Assembly: GCF_029360705.1 (NCBI RefSeq) | Contig: NZ_JARKMX010000008.1 | Coordinates: 1,735,949 to 1,799,948 of the forward strand | Reading direction: 5' to 3' | DNA length: 64,000 nucleotides | DNA from: Paraflavitalea pollutisoli | GTDB taxonomy: Bacteria; Bacteroidota; Bacteroidia; Chitinophagales; Chitinophagaceae | In this document: positions 18,831-28,592 of the stretch, piece by piece | Layout of the letters: each line of letters opens with the position of its first letter | Numbering within the stretch: the first letter of the stretch is position 1 | The notes under the pieces: model-generated | Databases searched by the model: none | Seen by the model: only the letters and a program-made list of their open reading frames with translations | What the model was told of the DNA's origin: nothing | Made by a program: the position numbers and the translations under genes

Positions 18831-20980
18831 TACTTGGTATTCGCCTTCAGCGATTCCGCCACGGCGCCATACGCCAGTTTGCGTACATAAGATTCTGTCC
18901 ATACGCCGATGGGCTCGCCGGCGCGCCAGCTCGAACTGGCCGGACTATCCAACGGACTCCACAACGTAATACCATACCGCTGTTTGGCAGGTATCAGTTC
19001 AAAGTATTTATCGATCACGTATTTGTACAGCTCCGCCTGCTTTTGGTAATGCTCGGCAGTAGCAGCCGTTGTCTTCACCCCTACGCCAAGGTCCAGCTCA
19101 GATATCTTGATCAGCTTGCCCGTCGCCGCCAGCAGCTTGAACATCTCGTCGATCTTCGCTTTGTCATTGCTGATACTGATGTGCATCTGCGTACCGATAC
19201 CATCCACTTTAGCACCCTTGCTTTCGATATACTTGACATATTCGATCAGGCCGCGGCATTTGTCCAGGCTGTACTCGAGGTTATAATCATTGATGAACAG
19301 GATATCAGTCGCATTGCCATACTGGCGTGCCAGTTTGAAAGCGGTCACCCCATAATCTTTCCCGAGATAATCCTGCCAGTAAAACTCATCGGTCGCCAGT
19401 GTCCTGCCCACGCCTGTTTTCAATTCATAAGGCTTGCCATCATCCATGGGTTCGTTCACCACATCCCAGGCCTTCACCGTTGCCTTGCTGGCATCGAGCA
19501 TACCCTTCATCCAGGTATCCAGTGCGCCACCGATCAGCATTGTTTTTTCTGCGGCACTCTTCTCGGCAATGGTGGTGCTGCCACCTGTCGCCTTGCTGTT
19601 CTTGAGTACCACATCGTCGATGTATACCGTGCCGGCAAATTCACCATAGCTGAAGATGAGTCTGCTACGGGTATCCGAAGTGGCCGTTGTCGCAATATTG
19701 ACCTGTTTCCACTCCGTGGTAACATTCACCTGACCAAAACCATTGGAGGAATAGTCGGTGCTTTGCAGTTCCGGACGGATCACACCGGCAGCGGTACCTT
19801 TCACCCAGAAACTGAGTTCATAGGTTTCCCCATTGCTCAGGTTCGCGGCAAACGGATAACTCGTCTGCACATCCCAGTAATTGGCAGCCTTTGTAGGATT
19901 GGTCACAAAAAAGGCTTTGCCCTTATTGCCCACGCCCAGGCCATCGGCCGTCACACCGCGGGTGCTGCTGCCACCCCAGCCGCCCCAACCGGAGCCGCTT
20001 TCAAAGTCACCGCCTGTTACCAGGTTGGTAACAGCAGCCGTACCCTGCGTATCGTATACATAAAAATTATTGACATCCACCGTATAGGTAACCCCGGGCT
20101 TGTAGCCGAGGTCGAGGTGCAGTTTGATAGGTCCACCCGCGAAATCACTCAATTGAAAACGTATTTCTTTCCAGGAGATACCGGTGGTAAAAGTAGCGGT
20201 CGCCTTACCCGATTTCGACCAGTCGATAGCAGGCGTATTGTCTTTCATGCCTTCGAAAGCGATACGGCCTTCACCCGGCAGATCCGATTTGATGTACAAC
20301 ACCACTTCATATTTATGCGCGGTATTGACCGTGATCGAAGGAGTCACCAGTTGCAGGTCCGTCGCCGCAGTGCCAGTGCCTGCTACCAGTTTGAGCGACT
20401 TGGTTCCTGCCCCCATACCTCCATTATCAGCCACTGAAATACCAGCACCAGCGTTGGTCCGGTTCCAGCCGGTAAAACTTTTGTCTTTTAGTCCGGCCAG
20501 GTTCAGGTCATTGTTATAGGCAGGCGCCGTCACCACCAGGGGCGACAGCAAGCCATTCAGGTAACTGGCTTTTTGGTTTGCATGCCATACCAGGGTATGG
20601 CCATACACCGCCATATTGTTTTGGGTGGCCGTCTCGAGCAATGCCTTCACTTTTACCAGGTCCAGACTTCCATCTGCCTGCACCACGGCACCGTGCTTCA
20701 TTTCATAACCCAGCACGATCTCATCGAAGTTCTTGTTGGCAAGCCGGTATTTAACCCCTTTATCAAGGTATTCCTGCAAGCCCAGCGCAACGCCCCATTT
20801 AAAATTGGGGTGTGCGCTACGGTTGATATAGCTTTTCAAAGCCGGGTAGGCATCCAGGTCTTCCTGCACGCTTACCGTAGCTGGTTTATCGACGGCGAAG
20901 GCAGGCGATTTATATTTGTTGCAGGCAGTCATCAGTGACAACACCGACATCCCTGCAGCGATCGTTAGTAGCTTTTGCAT
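18830..20980 (-). CDS. xyn10C: GH10 xylanase with CBM modules inserted in the catalytic domain
   Basis: Surface endoxylanase of 716 residues with a lipoprotein signal (SLMTAC, Cys20). The GH10 barrel starts normally and shows the HTLVWH strand near residue 130, but the next catalytic element, WDVVNEP with acid/base Glu510, comes some 380 residues later; nucleophile Glu628 is in ISELDLG. The insert holds two beta-sandwich modules of the CBM4/9/22 type. The second reads NLVTGGDFESGSGW, then YELSFWVKG, then GTVYIDDVVL. This arrangement is the hallmark of the xylanase ending the Xus cluster (Prevotella Xyn10C, Bacteroides homologues), where the inserted modules bind xylan at the cell surface. It is the sixth gene of the operon. 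Confidence 0.95.
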   Translation of the reverse strand: MQKLLTIAAGMSVLSLMTACNKYKSPAFAVDKPATVSVQEDLDAYPALKSYINRSAHPNFKWGVALGLQEYLDKGVKYRLANKNFDEIVLGYEMKHGAVVQADGSLDLVKVKALLETATQNNMAVYGHTLVWHANQKASYLNGLLSPLVVTAPAYNNDLNLAGLKDKSFTGWNRTNAGAGISVADNGGMGAGTKSLKLVAGTGTAATDLQLVTPSITVNTAHKYEVVLYIKSDLPGEGRIAFEGMKDNTPAIDWSKSGKATATFTTGISWKEIRFQLSDFAGGPIKLHLDLGYKPGVTYTVDVNNFYVYDTQGTAAVTNLVTGGDFESGSGWGGWGGSSTRGVTADGLGVGNKGKAFFVTNPTKAANYWDVQTSYPFAANLSNGETYELSFWVKGTAAGVIRPELQSTDYSSNGFGQVNVTTEWKQVNIATTATSDTRSRLIFSYGEFAGTVYIDDVVLKNSKATGGSTTIAEKSAAEKTMLIGGALDTWMKGMLDASKATVKAWDVVNEPMDDGKPYELKTGVGRTLATDEFYWQDYLGKDYGVTAFKLARQYGNATDILFINDYNLEYSLDKCRGLIEYVKYIESKGAKVDGIGTQMHISISNDKAKIDEMFKLLAATGKLIKISELDLGVGVKTTAATAEHYQKQAELYKYVIDKYFELIPAKQRYGITLWSPLDSPASSSWRAGEPIGVWTESYVRKLAYGAVAESLKANTK

Positions 20981-21007
20981 AACAAAAATTAAAAATGGCA
21001 GAATAGA

Positions 21008-21961
21008 TTACTTCCTGACAGGTGTAAAGGTTTCCATGGTCACGGCCCTGTCGCGAATGACCAGCGTATCCGTGGCAGCCACCTGCATATCCGGTAAACT
21101 CACCGAATAGTTGAGGTAAAGCGCATCACGGTCCTTACCACCCCAACTGTTCTTCTCCCCTTTCTTCACAAACTGACCACTACCGGTTGCAGTGACGTTC
21201 GCAGTTCCGCTGGTAACGGTGCATTTGCCTGCATCATCGAAGCGCAGTAAAAGCGTGCAGTTGACGTTAATGCCGTTCTTATCCTTGTACACCACGGGAA
21301 ACTCGATCTCCTTCCTGGCCCGGGTCGACAACTTGTTCACCTCATCGTCTTCCACATATTGCTTGTGACGCACGATGGTACTATTGACACTACCCGTGAT
21401 GACATCCTTGCCGCGACGCAGGTAGTTACCGTGCCAGTCATTCACATATTTGATGGCATACAGCACAAAGCCTTTCCCAAACAGGATAGAGTCGGCAGCC
21501 GCCTTATCGGTCATGCGAACCGGGATCACATAGGTATTTTTGATCGCCTTGGGATCATTGAAGAAGGCCTCTGTCAACTGCACATCTACTGCACCCGTCA
21601 GACCACCTTTTTTGATCACGATACTGTTGGCGCTCAACTGAAAATAATTGGTGGGCATCGCCAGCACATCATCCTTACCGGCACCAAACAACATGCCGTT
21701 GCCCAGCAGGGAGGGGTCTACGACGATGGGAATGTTGATGTCTTTTTTACTATAGTATACCCCACCCGTGGCCGCCACGATCTGGCATTTGCCCTGATTA
21801 TCGAGGTCTGTGTTGAAAACATCTTCACCGAAAGTGATCGTACGTACCGGGTATTGGTACGCGAAATACACCGTCTGGAATTCAAAATCCGGGAACTCTG
21901 CCTCTTTATTACAGGCCGACAGTACAAACAGGCCCAGCAGTGGTAAAAGCAACTTTTTCAT
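21008..21961 (-). CDS. xusE: DUF1735-like lipoprotein, XusE-position surface protein
   Basis: A 317-residue lipoprotein (ATG at 21961, signal ending VLSAC). The N-terminal half looks like a DUF1735/BACON-type immunoglobulin-like domain (INIPIVVDPSLLGNG, then VQLTEAFFNDPKAIKNTYVIPVRM), and the C-terminal half a second beta domain of the DUF5627/DUF4361 kind. Proteins in this position of xylan loci are thought to be surface glycan-binding partners of the second SusCD pair. It lies between susD and the CBM-containing GH10 gene, exactly where xusE lies. Binding of xylan here is inference from synteny. Confidence 0.85.
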   Translation of the reverse strand: MKKLLLPLLGLFVLSACNKEAEFPDFEFQTVYFAYQYPVRTITFGEDVFNTDLDNQGKCQIVAATGGVYYSKKDINIPIVVDPSLLGNGMLFGAGKDDVLAMPTNYFQLSANSIVIKKGGLTGAVDVQLTEAFFNDPKAIKNTYVIPVRMTDKAAADSILFGKGFVLYAIKYVNDWHGNYLRRGKDVITGSVNSTIVRHKQYVEDDEVNKLSTRARKEIEFPVVYKDKNGINVNCTLLLRFDDAGKCTVTSGTANVTATGSGQFVKKGEKNSWGGKDRDALYLNYSVSLPDMQVAATDTLVIRDRAVTMETFTPVRK

Positions 21962-21988
21962 TATTACGATTTTCAAGGTCATTATTAA

Positions 21989-23758
21989 TTAGCGCCATCC
22001 CTGGTTTTGCTCCAGTGCACCAAACTTCAGGATCTCACCGTAAGGTATCGGGCCATAGGTCGTGAAGGGTTGAAACTGGCGTGTCTCTACATCGATCACC
22101 GAAGGCACGTTGTTGCGGATGCTGATCCCCTTGGCCGTTTCGGTCAGCGGCGCTTTCCAGCGACGCAGGTCCCAGAAGCGGAAACCTTCGAAGCACAGCT
22201 CCAGCCGTCGCTCGTTGCGTATCAGGGTGCGCATGCGATCCTTGTCACCCTTTATCGACTCCAGGTACGCGTCACCATTGGTCAACCCAATACCGGCCCG
22301 TTTGCGGATGGCCTTGATCACATCATACGCAGAGAAAGCACTGTTGCCGGTTCCCATCGGGCCCCAGGCTTCATTGGCAGCCTCCGCATAGTTCAGGAAG
22401 ATCTCGGTGTAACGGATATGGGGTTTATAATGACGTTGGTTATTGGCCGAGTTGGGGTTCAGGTTCACATCCTGACGCAGCAGCTTACGCATGTAATAAC
22501 CGGTACGGGTAGAGGTCTCCACTTTGTTGAGGGCATCATTGGTAGGCCCATCCACCGCCGTATTGATCACCGTACTGGAAGGCCCCGCAGTACCACCATT
22601 GACCAGCACATAGGTCTTGAGGCGTGGATCACGGTTATTGTAGGGATTGGCGGCATCGTAACCGCTGGCACCCTCTGCGATCGGATAACCGGTCAGTGTC
22701 GGGAAAGCGTCCACGAGGTTTTGCGTGGGGTTCAACCGTCCGCTGCCAAACAGGCTGGGCGGAAAATGTTGCTGCTCCAGGTCGCGGCTATCACCATGAT
22801 TATTGCGCCACAGGATCTCGGCGGGATTGGCACCGTCTGCCAGACCGGCAATCTCACTGGTATTCGCATACCAGGTGAGTCCGTTGGCGGCCAGCCCGGT
22901 GATGCCACCCTTCATGGTCAGCAATTCGCCGGCATAGTTGGCAGCATCGGCCCAGGTGCCGCTATTGCCCGCCGCAAAGGCCGGACTGGCAGCCAGCAAA
23001 GCCGCTTTCGACCGAATGGCTTTCACGATCCGGCCAGAGACGAGCCCGCGGAAGTTTACACCCAGCGCCCGGTTGTATTGTTCTGCCGTGACCGTACCAA
23101 ACTTGCCCGGTACCTGCGATGCATTGTTCACATTTTCAAAATCGAGTGGCAATAAACTTTCAGCAGTCGTCAGGTCACTATAGACCTGCTTCATACAAGC
23201 CTCGAAGGTGGCGCGCGGCTGGTTGAAGTTGGCATCGCTGCCCTGCGGCTCCAGGATGAGGGGCACACCCAACAGGGTACCACTCTCGCCGATACCGGCA
23301 TGCGTTTGCAGCAAATGGTAGTACAGCAGCGCACGCAGGCCATACGCCTCGCCCTTCACACGCATACCAAACAACCGGCTCACGGTTTTATCCGTCGCCC
23401 ATTGCACGGTATCCACATCCTTCAGCAGGATATTGATGTATTGGATGCCGGCAAACGCGTTTGTCCACTGGCTGATAGGATTGTTGTTGGCCGTCCACTG
23501 ACCATTGGCCATTTTAAGCAGACCATTGGTCTGGTCATTCGTAACGGCGTCATCCGTGGCCACATCGTTAAATGACCAGCTGTTGGTAGGTATACGGTTG
23601 TACCCGTTCAGCAAAATGCCGAAAGGAAAACGTGCGTCGTTGGGTACGTATTGATTCGGGTTCAGGTCCCGGTTATTTTCGATTTCGGGCACCAGCAGGT
23701 CCTTACAGCTACTCAGCAGGACCGCCGCGATCGCCAGCATCAGGGTTGTTCTTTTCAT
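21989..23758 (-). CDS. xusD: SusD/RagB-type glycan-binding lipoprotein (second pair)
   Basis: Outer-membrane surface lipoprotein that delivers xylo-oligosaccharides to its SusC partner. The signal ends LLSSC, and the ATG at 23758 is preferred over 23764. Typical SusD features are the TPR-like helices of the first 200 residues (RVKGEAYGLRALLYYHLL), the segment RYTEIFLNYAEAANEA, and the C-terminal IRNERRLELCFEGFRFWDLRRWK motif. Length 589 residues. The gene sits 32 bp downstream of the second susC. Confidence 0.95.
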   Translation of the reverse strand: MKRTTLMLAIAAVLLSSCKDLLVPEIENNRDLNPNQYVPNDARFPFGILLNGYNRIPTNSWSFNDVATDDAVTNDQTNGLLKMANGQWTANNNPISQWTNAFAGIQYINILLKDVDTVQWATDKTVSRLFGMRVKGEAYGLRALLYYHLLQTHAGIGESGTLLGVPLILEPQGSDANFNQPRATFEACMKQVYSDLTTAESLLPLDFENVNNASQVPGKFGTVTAEQYNRALGVNFRGLVSGRIVKAIRSKAALLAASPAFAAGNSGTWADAANYAGELLTMKGGITGLAANGLTWYANTSEIAGLADGANPAEILWRNNHGDSRDLEQQHFPPSLFGSGRLNPTQNLVDAFPTLTGYPIAEGASGYDAANPYNNRDPRLKTYVLVNGGTAGPSSTVINTAVDGPTNDALNKVETSTRTGYYMRKLLRQDVNLNPNSANNQRHYKPHIRYTEIFLNYAEAANEAWGPMGTGNSAFSAYDVIKAIRKRAGIGLTNGDAYLESIKGDKDRMRTLIRNERRLELCFEGFRFWDLRRWKAPLTETAKGISIRNNVPSVIDVETRQFQPFTTYGPIPYGEILKFGALEQNQGWR

Positions 23759-23790
23759 ATGCATTTATTGATTGGCCGGCAGGCCACGGT

Positions 23791-26607
23791 TTAAAAAGAT
23801 GCGGTCACGCCCAGGTTAAACAATCTGGTTTGTGGCGCACTGCCTACATTCATTTCCAACACCTCCCGCTCGCCGGAAAGGGTCAACAGGTTGAAGCCAC
23901 TGATGTATACACCCAGGTCCTTGATGAAGTCCTGTCCTTTCAATACGTCAGTCAGCTTATACGATACCTGCACTTTCGCCAGGTCAACCCGGTTATTGCT
24001 GTACAACCAGAAATCGGAAGCACGGAAATTGTTATCGCTGTTGAAGGTCGTAAGGCGCGGATACTTCGCGGTTGCCGCCGTTTGCGGTGTCCAGCGGTCA
24101 CGTACTACGACGGAATATTTATCCTCGCCATCTACCCAGAAATAAGAGCTGTTCTTCATCGCATACGCGCCAAAACGGCCAACGGCCACTGCCAGTACGG
24201 AAAGGTTTTTCCATTTCGCGCTCAGGTTCAGCCCCAGTGTCAGGGGAGCCCCGCTCCAACCGCCACGACCCAGGTATACCTCATCGCGGGAGTCGATCAC
24301 GCCATCTCCGTTCTGGTCCTTGTATTTGATATCGCCGGGCTTCACAGCTCCAAAGGTCTGCGAGGGCGAACTGGTGATATCTGCTGCATCTTTGAAGAAG
24401 CCCAGGTTTTGCAAACCCCAGATACCATCGAGTGGTTTATCGGCGCGGTATTGGTAAGCGTCTTCAAATACTTCGGCCCGTTGTGTGGCTTTCGTATTGT
24501 AATAGGTGCCGGCCAGTCCGAGTGTCCAATCCACTTCACCCAGTTTTTTATGGGCGCGTACATTGAAGTCGAAACCAACGCGCTGGTCATTGTTGTAATT
24601 CACGTAGGGAATGAAAGAAGAAACAGGCCAGCCCGTCGTGAAATAAGAAGGGAACAATACACCCGCCTGGATCAGGTTACCCGTGATCCGGTTGGCAAAT
24701 ACATTGGCATCCACTTGCAACAGGCCCTTAAAGAAAGAACCTTCTACGCCGAGGCTCACCTCTTCGCGCTTGGGGAAGGTCATATCGGTATTGTTACCCC
24801 TTCTCGATTCGGTGGCCTGGATACCACTGCCATCCTTCCAGCCATACCAGCTGCCCAATACCGTGTAAACACCCTGGTACAAATAGTAGTTGCTGATATC
24901 GAGATCGGTATGCAGGATGCCTGCTGAAGCCGTGAGGCGCAGATCGTCCACCACCTGGCTGCCACGCAGGAATTTTTCGTTGCTCAGGCGCCATCCCAAA
25001 GAAACGGTTGGAGAGATCGCCGAACGATTGCCCTCCGGCAGGCGCGCACTGTGCACCACGGCACCGCTGAAGTCGAGGTAATAAGTTTGCTTGAAGTTAT
25101 AGCCGAGCTGCAATCCGATATTGGCATTGCTCGTGGCGTGGTATACCGCCGATTCTTTCTGCTGCCAGCCATTCACCAGCAACACCGCCGACAGGTTGTG
25201 TATGCCTTTGATGCTGTTCACATAATTGAACTGGCCCGTAGCCCAGATCGTTTGGCGGTACCAGTTGTTGCTCACGTTTTGGACACCGGTAGAAGCATCC
25301 TGCCCGAAGGGTGCCAGGTTGCTGACCAGGTCCACGCCCGAATACGTATTCCAGGTAGGCGCATATACCGTATAGGAATTATTGAAAGCCAGGTTATACG
25401 ATGCGTTGTAATCCACCGCAAACGCCCCCCGGAAGGTCAGCCCCTTCAACACATTGCGCAAATCAGCATTGACGCCGGTATTGAACTGGAACTGACGGCT
25501 GGTATACTTGTTGTTGCCACCCGCATAGATCGCGGCAAAAGGATTGGTTTGATCGAGCTGCGTGCCCCCCAGCAGGTAACGGCCATCGATGATATGGTTG
25601 CTGTTCTTCACATACACCTGGGAAGCCTCATCTTCCGGTTCGATCATATCGAGCGGAATGAGCGGCGTAAAGCGGTGCGGACGAAGGGTAGATGCGCTTT
25701 GCCAGTAATTGGTATTCACGCCCTTGCCGGTATAAAAAATAGCGGTCGCGTCCACATTGCAGGTTATATAGTCGTTGAGAGTGATGTCCACATTACCACG
25801 CAGGTTCAGACGGTCGCTACGGTCATTGCGGATAGCTTCGCCAAAATTGAGCAGCGAACCGGCGGTATTGTATCCCACATTGGTGTAGTACCGCGCTCTG
25901 TCGTTGCCACCGGAGATCTCGGCCGTCGCATCATACCGCCCATACGCTTTCTGCAGGTACTGATCCGAATAATAATCCACATTGGGGTAGCGGAATACGT
26001 TTTTGCCCGATGCATAATTGTAGATCGTCTCGGGCGTGTACAGGTCCGCCAATCCATCATTGCGCCTGGCTTCATTGTACAAGGTCATGTATTCGGCCGA
26101 TCCCAGGTATTCGGGATAATCTTTGGGAACATGCAAACCGGCATTCACCCGGATATCGATCTTCTGGGCGCCGGGCAAACCACGTTTGGTCGTAATGTAC
26201 ACCACCCCTTTGGCAGCCCTACTGCCATAAAGCGCTACGGCATTGACACCCTTCATGAAGGTGATCTTGTCGATCTCCGTAGGCAACACGTTGGTCGCCT
26301 CACGGGGCACCCCATCGATCACCAGCAGGTAGCTACCCATGCCCCACATACTGTTGCCATTAAAGCCACCAGCCCAGGCATCCATGTTTTCCAGGCTATA
26401 GGTCATATAGTTTTTCTTCAGCTGACTGGCTACATCGACCACCAACACGCCACCGAGCACATCTTTTTTCTCCACACGGCGAAACGCTACCTGTACCCGG
26501 TTGTCGGCAACGACGGGTGTCGCAGTTTCACTGCTGTCCTGTGCGGTCGCTGCCGGCCCCATCGCCGCCAGCGTACTTGCCAGGATCAGTATTTTTATCT
26601 GTTTCAT
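23791..26607 (-). CDS. xusC: SusC-type TonB-dependent transporter without the usual N-terminal domain
   Basis: Outer-membrane barrel importing oligosaccharides with the adjacent SusD protein. After a signal peptide (ending ATAQ) it passes within about 60 residues into the plug. SusC plug landmarks are LLVIDGVPREATNV, INxI-like EIDKITFMKGVNAVALYGSRAAKGVVYITTKRG-type sequence (about 100-145), then a 22-strand barrel to a terminal aromatic (VTASF). It lacks the CarboxypepD_reg-like beta-sandwich found in the first SusC of this operon and in most SusC proteins, and the plug start is also compact, which explains the length of 938 residues. Pairing and order match xusC. Confidence 0.94.
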   Translation of the reverse strand: MKQIKILILASTLAAMGPAATAQDSSETATPVVADNRVQVAFRRVEKKDVLGGVLVVDVASQLKKNYMTYSLENMDAWAGGFNGNSMWGMGSYLLVIDGVPREATNVLPTEIDKITFMKGVNAVALYGSRAAKGVVYITTKRGLPGAQKIDIRVNAGLHVPKDYPEYLGSAEYMTLYNEARRNDGLADLYTPETIYNYASGKNVFRYPNVDYYSDQYLQKAYGRYDATAEISGGNDRARYYTNVGYNTAGSLLNFGEAIRNDRSDRLNLRGNVDITLNDYITCNVDATAIFYTGKGVNTNYWQSASTLRPHRFTPLIPLDMIEPEDEASQVYVKNSNHIIDGRYLLGGTQLDQTNPFAAIYAGGNNKYTSRQFQFNTGVNADLRNVLKGLTFRGAFAVDYNASYNLAFNNSYTVYAPTWNTYSGVDLVSNLAPFGQDASTGVQNVSNNWYRQTIWATGQFNYVNSIKGIHNLSAVLLVNGWQQKESAVYHATSNANIGLQLGYNFKQTYYLDFSGAVVHSARLPEGNRSAISPTVSLGWRLSNEKFLRGSQVVDDLRLTASAGILHTDLDISNYYLYQGVYTVLGSWYGWKDGSGIQATESRRGNNTDMTFPKREEVSLGVEGSFFKGLLQVDANVFANRITGNLIQAGVLFPSYFTTGWPVSSFIPYVNYNNDQRVGFDFNVRAHKKLGEVDWTLGLAGTYYNTKATQRAEVFEDAYQYRADKPLDGIWGLQNLGFFKDAADITSSPSQTFGAVKPGDIKYKDQNGDGVIDSRDEVYLGRGGWSGAPLTLGLNLSAKWKNLSVLAVAVGRFGAYAMKNSSYFWVDGEDKYSVVVRDRWTPQTAATAKYPRLTTFNSDNNFRASDFWLYSNNRVDLAKVQVSYKLTDVLKGQDFIKDLGVYISGFNLLTLSGEREVLEMNVGSAPQTRLFNLGVTASF

Positions 26608-26654
26608 GAATTAGTTAGTTAAGATTAATTAGGAACCTTTTGTCTCTCTCGCTG

Positions 26655-26699
26655 CCTCTATGTCCCGACGAATGTCGGGATTGCCTCGATGCCTTTCTC
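26655..26699. repeat. 8-bp repeat units flanking a small palindrome
   Basis: CCTCTATG (26655-26662), then a palindromic core (TCCCGAC, loop GAAT, GTCGGGA, then TTG; 26663-26683), then CCTCGATG and CCTTTCTC. The array ends two bases before the stop codon of the leftward SusD gene. The layout matches the element at 33452-33497. Confidence 0.7.
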
Positions 26700-26700
26700 C

Positions 26701-28581
26701 CTACCACCCTGGGTTTTGCTTAAACTCTATGTACAGGTTGGCGTCGGCATTTTTCAACGGGAGCCAGTAATGCTTTTCCGTGAATTTCCTTTCCAGGATC
26801 GTTACCTCACGCAGGTTCAGTACGCGGTTGTTCTTCGGATCGGCCGGATTGAAACCCGGAGCCCGGTCAAACTCAACCGACTTCTTCAGCGTATACGGCG
26901 CATCGATAAACAACATCCAGCGACGCAGATCATTGAAGCGGTGACCTTCGAACGAAAGCTCTACCGCACGCTCCCGGCGCACTTCCGGCATAAAGGATTC
27001 CAGCGATCCGGTAAACTGGGCCGCCACATGCCCCGCACCCGCGCGGTCGCGCAATACATTGATGGCTTCTAAAGCCGTCTTACCATAATTGGTCGACTTC
27101 CCGGCAGGGCTGCCATAGCCCTGCGCAGCCGCTTCGGCATACATCAGGTAGGCATCGGCCAGGCGCATATAAGGCACGTGAATGTTCAGGCCCTTGTCAT
27201 ACGAGTAACCCTGGTCATGTTTATTGGAAGTGATGGGAATGAATTTGTACAACAGGTAGCCGGTACGACTGCCCGTACTTACATCCCGGTAAGTACCACC
27301 CGTAAACAGGTTCGCATAACGGTTGGATTCAACAGGCGCAGTACCCTGAATACATTTAACACCGTCGTACACGAAGTCGTTGTAGAAACGGGGATCGCGG
27401 TTGCGCCAGGGATATTGCGGATCATACCCCGACTCGGCATCGGCCTTGGTAATATCTTTGATGGGCAAGCCATTGGCCATACCATAGTAATCTACATAAT
27501 TCGCGGTAGGTGCAAAGGTGATCGACTCGTCTACCAGGATTCCCGTAGGTCCATACTGCGCAGCCGTATTATACGTCGATTGGTGCGCCGCATAATAAGG
27601 CCCGCGGAAGATCGCCTCGGTACCACCCGGCATCGCAAAATTCTGGCCGGTCGTATAAAAGTTGTTGTAGTATTTGGCAAACTCCTGCAGCTTGTAAGGC
27701 GCCTCGCCTACTTCACACAATTGCAGCAATTCACCCAGGGCGGTTGCCGCTTTCTTGCAGTACTCTACATTATAGGTTTTGTTGCCGGTCGATACATAGT
27801 TCATCAGCGGACTACCGGCCCACAGATAGTTCTTACCCAGGTAGCCCAGCGCCATGATCTTGTTGATCCGCAGCTGGTTTTTGCCGAGTGTACGTTTACC
27901 AGCCGTCGTGTTGTCCCAGTTGGTGGGCAATAACCTCGCCGCTTCGGCAAAATCAGCACCAGCCTTGTCGGCACACTCGCTGTATTTGAGGCGCGGCAGG
28001 GTCAGCTTCTCATCACCGGGCAATACTTTATCGATATAAGGTAAGCCACCGAAATATTGAATGAACATGAAGTGGAACCAGCCACGGAAAAACAGCAACT
28101 GGCCTTTGATCAGGTCTTTCTCCTCCTGTGTGGCATCGGTCAGTTTCTCCATATTCTCCAGGCCCATATTGCATTTGCGGATGCCATACCAACCCAGTTT
28201 CCACAACGATTTGTTGAAGCGGTTGTCGTTGGTACTGGTGGTGTTGCGGTCCATCCAGCCGGCCTGCCAGCCGTCATACTGCGCCTGCCAGCCCCAGAAA
28301 TCACCATTGTCGATCTTCACGACAAAATGGAAATCCCGCACCGTACCCTGGATCTCGTCTTCGCCCCAGTTCCAGCAGTTGGTCCAGTAGGCATTGGTAA
28401 AATCAGGGATACAGTGGTATAGTTCTTCTGTAAAACCTTGAAAATTCGTAAAGTTCTTAAAAGCATTCTCTGCCGACACGATCGATTGCGGCTCCCGGTC
28501 GAGGAAGCGTTTGCAGCCACCCAGGCCACACACCGTACCCAACACACACAGCAACAGCAAAGGCTTGATATATTTTTTCAT
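26701..28581 (-). CDS. xusB: SusD/RagB-type glycan-binding lipoprotein (first pair)
   Basis: Surface lipoprotein of 626 residues; the ATG at 28581 starts the signal (MKKYIKPLLLLCVLGTVCGL), and Cys at GGC is the lipidation site. SusD traits are the helical start (CKRFLDREPQS), GQLLFFRGWFHFMFIQYFGGLPYID, the MRLADAYLMYAEAAAQGYG segment, and the C-terminal VRRERAVELSFEGHRFNDLRRW motif. It follows the first SusC gene by 11 bp from this start. Together they correspond to XusA/XusB, the main xylo-oligosaccharide import pair. Confidence 0.95.
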   Translation of the reverse strand: MKKYIKPLLLLCVLGTVCGLGGCKRFLDREPQSIVSAENAFKNFTNFQGFTEELYHCIPDFTNAYWTNCWNWGEDEIQGTVRDFHFVVKIDNGDFWGWQAQYDGWQAGWMDRNTTSTNDNRFNKSLWKLGWYGIRKCNMGLENMEKLTDATQEEKDLIKGQLLFFRGWFHFMFIQYFGGLPYIDKVLPGDEKLTLPRLKYSECADKAGADFAEAARLLPTNWDNTTAGKRTLGKNQLRINKIMALGYLGKNYLWAGSPLMNYVSTGNKTYNVEYCKKAATALGELLQLCEVGEAPYKLQEFAKYYNNFYTTGQNFAMPGGTEAIFRGPYYAAHQSTYNTAAQYGPTGILVDESITFAPTANYVDYYGMANGLPIKDITKADAESGYDPQYPWRNRDPRFYNDFVYDGVKCIQGTAPVESNRYANLFTGGTYRDVSTGSRTGYLLYKFIPITSNKHDQGYSYDKGLNIHVPYMRLADAYLMYAEAAAQGYGSPAGKSTNYGKTALEAINVLRDRAGAGHVAAQFTGSLESFMPEVRRERAVELSFEGHRFNDLRRWMLFIDAPYTLKKSVEFDRAPGFNPADPKNNRVLNLREVTILERKFTEKHYWLPLKNADANLYIEFKQNPGW

Positions 28582-28592
28582 GATTGGCATGT

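Noticed and set aside
19043-20437. 464-codon open frame on the plus strand across the GH10/CBM gene
   Set aside because: It is the antisense shadow of a clearly coding xylanase gene with all catalytic motifs; the antisense product has no recognisable motif.
25051-26622. 523-codon open frame on the plus strand across the second SusC gene
   Set aside because: Shadow of the SusC gene; GC-rich third positions keep the opposite strand open.
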